NCBI GenBank assembly: GCA_964019155.1
Contig: OZ025242.1
Location: 21,676,092 to 21,740,091 of the forward strand
Direction: 5' to 3'
Length of the DNA: 64,000 nt
Source of the DNA: Osedax fenrisi
Taxonomy: Eukaryota; Annelida; Polychaeta; Sabellida; Siboglinidae
Shown here piece by piece: positions 60,630 through 64,000 of the stretch. The notes under the pieces were generated by a model that had not been told where the DNA came from, did no database searches, and saw nothing but the letters and a program-made list of their open reading frames with translations. Position 1 is the stretch's first letter, and each line of letters opens with the position of its first letter. The position numbers and the translations under genes were made by a program.

Positions 60630-61317
60630 TAATAACCATGTGATTATGTAAGTATTATCATAAACAACAATTTAACAGGTAGTAATTGTGGACACTGCAG
60701 ATATAGAACTTCTTCCAGGATACAACGTCCATGTTATAGATATAGATATGTGAGGTATACGGTTAAGGTGCGATGCGGATTTTGGAGGAGAAGACGTTGG
60801 TGTTATAGGTCAGTATGTGACCTAGTTAGCATTGTTTAGGTGTTAGAAATGTTTACCTGTTGTCTAAACCTCTAAATAGTTATACATGTGTCTCTTTAGC
60901 ATATAGGACATATTGTAATGATACTACATATTGATATGTATACGATACATAAATAATATCACATATATTTAATATTATATAATAATTAAATTAGTTAATT
61001 TAAATACAAATTATTATAAGTTAAAAATTAATATTTAATTTGTGAAAAAAATTGGTAATTTTGTATTTTATAATTGTCATAATATTAATTCTATTTTACT
61101 AACATTGTATAACTATAATAATAATAATACTATAATAACTGTAATATATAATATAATAATTTCAATAAACGATATAATAATGAACTGTTATATAATCATA
61201 TTCTCCAATAGAACGAGACCAAGGAGGATATTGTCTCGGTACTGTTGCCGGCCATCTGTTTTAAAATACTATATAATTCGATATAGGAGATATATTGTCT
61301 GCTATAGAAGTGAGTAA
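60229..61317 (+). CDS. Secreted cationic eight-cysteine peptide precursor, copy B
   Basis: Coding exons are 60229-60325, 60487-60588, 60679-60808 and 61212-61317 (97, 102, 130 and 106 nt), all GT-AG. The 144-residue product is almost the same as copy A: exons 3 and 4, encoding the cationic cysteine domain, are identical. Differences lie in the propiece: residue 25 D to E, residue 33 V to E (codon split by intron 1) and residue 40 K to I. Intron 2 begins with a shorter (TA)n than in A. Reading is intact. With A it is a recent duplicate pair. Localisation should be secretory. Function is not known. Confidence 0.82.
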
Positions 61318-61384
61318 ATCATATATCTATATATTATTTTTATTTATTAAATTAATTTAATAATAGACTACAACTCTATATACA

Positions 61385-61439
<55 letters not shown>

Positions 61440-62800
61440 TGTGTGTATATGGCATTTCATATAATACATACGCAATATAATATACCATATTGGAGTATTT
61501 TTGGAACTATTAAAATATATTGTAAGCTATAATAATGAACATCAATGATTATTTTGTTTATATTAGTTAAACTAAGAATCATAATATACACCATAAGAAT
61601 TATAATAATACTTGTATATATTACATAATATTTATGTCATCGAAATTATGTAATACTTATTATATGTCACTTTTTAGCATTTAAATATTATTGTTAACAG
61701 TATGTATACATATATAATATATTATATGAATATGTAAACTATAATGAATAAATGTATTTCATTTAAAATAGTATTTTAATAATATAATTATATTATATTA
61801 TTAATAGTATTATACTTGTAATTTACACAAAATAATATATTTACACAACATAATATACATATATATTCATTATTTATATGAATGTATATACATTTCCAAC
61901 ATTATATTACCATATGTTATGTATTTATTATATTAGTAATAGATAAATTGGTATTTTATTATACATCGATCTAATAGTAAATATCTATAATATATATACA
62001 ATAAAATATTAATAAATTAATTAATTAATACAGGATAAATATGAATGAAAATGAAAAGTAAAATGATGCCTGCTATTAATATAATATTATTTATTATATT
62101 TTATATTATATATATAATTGCATACTGATATTGGTTATCTAAAATGTAATTAATTTATATTATATTATAAATACGTATACATAATTATGTAAGTTTAATA
62201 TATGTTATAAATTATTATAATAATATAATGTTATACTTGAAAAAATACATTTACATTTTATATTCATTGAAATTACAATAAAATATTAAATGTATGCATT
62301 TTAATTATCACAATTATGTAACCTTTCAAAAAGCTGGTATAAATATATAATTATTAGTATTATTATCATCATCATCATATTTAGGCAATTCCGTGTTAGC
62401 TATAGAATAAATACTGATCATTAACATAATACCCCTTCATTAATATGATAAGTTCCATTATAAATAAGAATATATTATAATGGTTAGAAACATTATAATA
62501 TTATGAGTTAATGTTGAATTTATATGATAACAATAAATAAAATAAATAATAACATATATAGAAACTTATTGTATTTATTTAATCATCTTGTAATAATAAA
62601 ATCATGTAATATTTATTTATATTAGTATCAATAAAAGATAGAAATTAGATTAAAATCTTAGAAAAAATATATAACAATTTAAATAGCATACATTTATAAC
62701 ATTTCGGAAAAATAAATAAGAGGGTATCCAACAACTATAACTAAAAAAACAAGTAAAATTAATAAATTAAATAAATTATTTATAAATATATCTATATATA
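61318..62800. other. 3' flank of copy B, AT-rich
   Basis: Nearly identical to 42482-43965. (TA)n at about 61388-61436. No gene seen. Confidence 0.55.
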
Positions 62801-62802
62801 TA

Positions 62803-62895
62803 TATTCGGCTTCGAAGGGACATCAGAGCCATATGGTTATAAGTGGAAACTTCATCTAAGTTCCTGGATGGGGTGAAAGGACTTCACCAAATAAA
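62803..62895 (+). mobile_element. SINE 3'-end fragment (block B)
   Basis: Same tail fragment as 43966-44060 (TTCCTGGATGGGGTGAAAGG). Confidence 0.65.
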
Positions 62896-62974
62896 AATAA
62901 CAAATAACAATATATATATTTATATATATAATAAGTATTAGTATTGTCATAATTTAGGAATTAGCCTCGATGCA

Positions 62975-63710
62975 CGAAATAATAGAGTTTATTAAGTGGT
63001 TCAATCAATGTGATTATATGGGTAAAAATCAGATATAAAAATAATATTAATATTAAAATTAATATTACAATAATATTAAATAAATTATTTTAAAATAAAT
63101 TTTCTATATAGGATATCATTAATAAAAATACCCTAAAAATCCACCTCAAATACTTTATACTGATTGCAAATGAAAGTCGATAAGGTTGTATAAACTTTCA
63201 GGATTTGCAATTTCTATATTCAATTCCTTTAATAATATTACTTTCGACAGATATACGAGCACAGGCAATTTTGGCCTCCTCACAATAAGTGAATCCTAGT
63301 TTCCGACACAAATAATCAATACAAAGTACTTGAGAATATCTTATATTATATATTTAAAATAAAAATTAGACTTCCTGAAAAACAATAATAATAATAGAAT
63401 ATTAAATAAAATTTAAATAAAATTTAATATTTAAGTAAGTAGGGTATAATTAAAAACATGTAGAATATAAAACAAAGTACACAAATAAAATTGCAAAAAA
63501 AACCACACCGATTATCATGGTGTATTTAAATTAAATTAACATACAAAAATATGTAACATAAATTAAATATATAAAAAAAACTATATAAATAAAAGCCATA
63601 AAATAAAATATATAAAATAAATAATGATAAATACTGATAATATAAGGTAGCCAATAAATAATTAATATATCACATACTAAAATAATTCAAAATAGAAAAT
63701 CAAAGTGAAT
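62975..63710 (-). pseudogene. LINE 3' UTR, minus strand (block B), cut at the junction
   Basis: Matches 44140-44880. The RT C-terminal coding part that follows in A (45240-45640) is missing, because the duplication ends here. Confidence 0.65.
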
Positions 63711-63754
63711 TCCTAGTTCCTAGTTCCTAGAATCCTAGTTCCCGACACAAATAA

Positions 63755-64000
63755 CACTGGCCTGCATTTTTTAACTTTTTTCAATAGGATGACATTGTGT
63801 CAATTGATTCTAGACTTATTTTTGATTCTGATCTCAAATGTGAAAACCGTTTTTCTCAATCACGTCTAGTTTTTTTTTTATTCGACTTTCAAATATTTTC
63901 CAAAAAGTGAGATTTCTAGAAAAAAAATATTTTTATAATTTTTAAAACATTAATTATTAGTAAAATATTTTATAAAATCATATAAATATGCCTGAATATA
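63755..64000. other. Unassigned right edge
   Basis: Sequence unlike block A (CACTGGCCTGCATTTTTTAA, CTCAATCACGTCTAGTTT). No open frame or repeat recognised before the window ends. Confidence 0.4.

Larger units (their letters stand above)
54146..63754 (+). repeat. Block B: 9.6-kb segmental duplication (direct partner 35292-44910)
   Basis: Near-identical to block A in sequence and order. Differences are single bases (for example 54603 CACATC versus CATATC), a missing outer SINE part on the left, and (TA)n lengths. At the right end CTAGTTCCTAGTTCCTAG-type micro-repeats (63713-63740) mark the junction, then the sequence leaves the block A pattern. Confidence 0.9.

Noticed and set aside
22640..63754. 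CRISPR-like array among the many tandem repeats
   Set aside because: No regular repeat-spacer alternation is present and the DNA is clearly eukaryotic.

Overview
The window is AT-rich animal-type nuclear DNA. It has spliced genes with GT-AG introns, TATA-type promoters, AP-endonuclease LINEs, Ty3/Gypsy LTR elements, tRNA-derived SINEs, MITEs and many (TA)n microsatellites. I see no bacterial-style operons, rRNA genes or CRISPR arrays. An invertebrate metazoan is the most likely source, perhaps a lophotrochozoan or cnidarian. That is an inference from the repeat types and base composition, and the species cannot be named from sequence alone. Almost every long open frame is a relic of a retroelement.

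Layout. 1-1.24 kb: degenerate LINE endonuclease on the minus strand. 1.24-13 kb: AT-rich DNA with short duplications, a TIR element, two blocks of a 22-bp minisatellite and a small LINE tail. 13.1-14.85 kb: badly decayed Gypsy element ending in a recognisable LTR. 16.26-16.71 kb: compact TIR element. 18.04-18.76 kb: copy of dispersed repeat R1. 18.76-21.22 kb: Gypsy gag-pol fragment on the minus strand, well preserved but broken. 21.4-21.9 kb: tandem repeats and an Arg/Gly repeat frame. 22.6-31.3 kb: block C, an older inverted copy of a gene-bearing segment, with a SINE and an RTE-like LINE inserted. 33.1-35.1 kb: LTR scrap and R1. 35.3-44.9 kb: block A. 44.9-54.1 kb: LINE debris, including a LINE split by a hAT-like MITE, then R1 and a 283-bp palindrome. 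54.1-63.75 kb: block B, a near-identical direct copy of block A.

The standout is a small spliced gene present once in each of blocks A, B and C. Its four coding exons have identical lengths in all three copies (97, 102, 130 and 106 nt), and its intron phases are compatible throughout. It encodes a 144-residue precursor: a signal peptide, an acidic propiece, and a strongly cationic tail with eight cysteines and two long alternating aromatic/arginine stretches that look like beta-hairpins. This is the architecture of an antimicrobial or other secreted effector precursor. Between the old copy (C) and the recent pair (A/B), the signal and propiece are almost unchanged, while the cationic domain carries many replacement and very few silent changes; all cysteines are kept. 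A TATA box, a non-coding first exon and three phased CACRTG-like sites are conserved upstream. I do not recognise the family. This locus is the best candidate for an undescribed system here, and it has expanded by segmental duplication among transposons.
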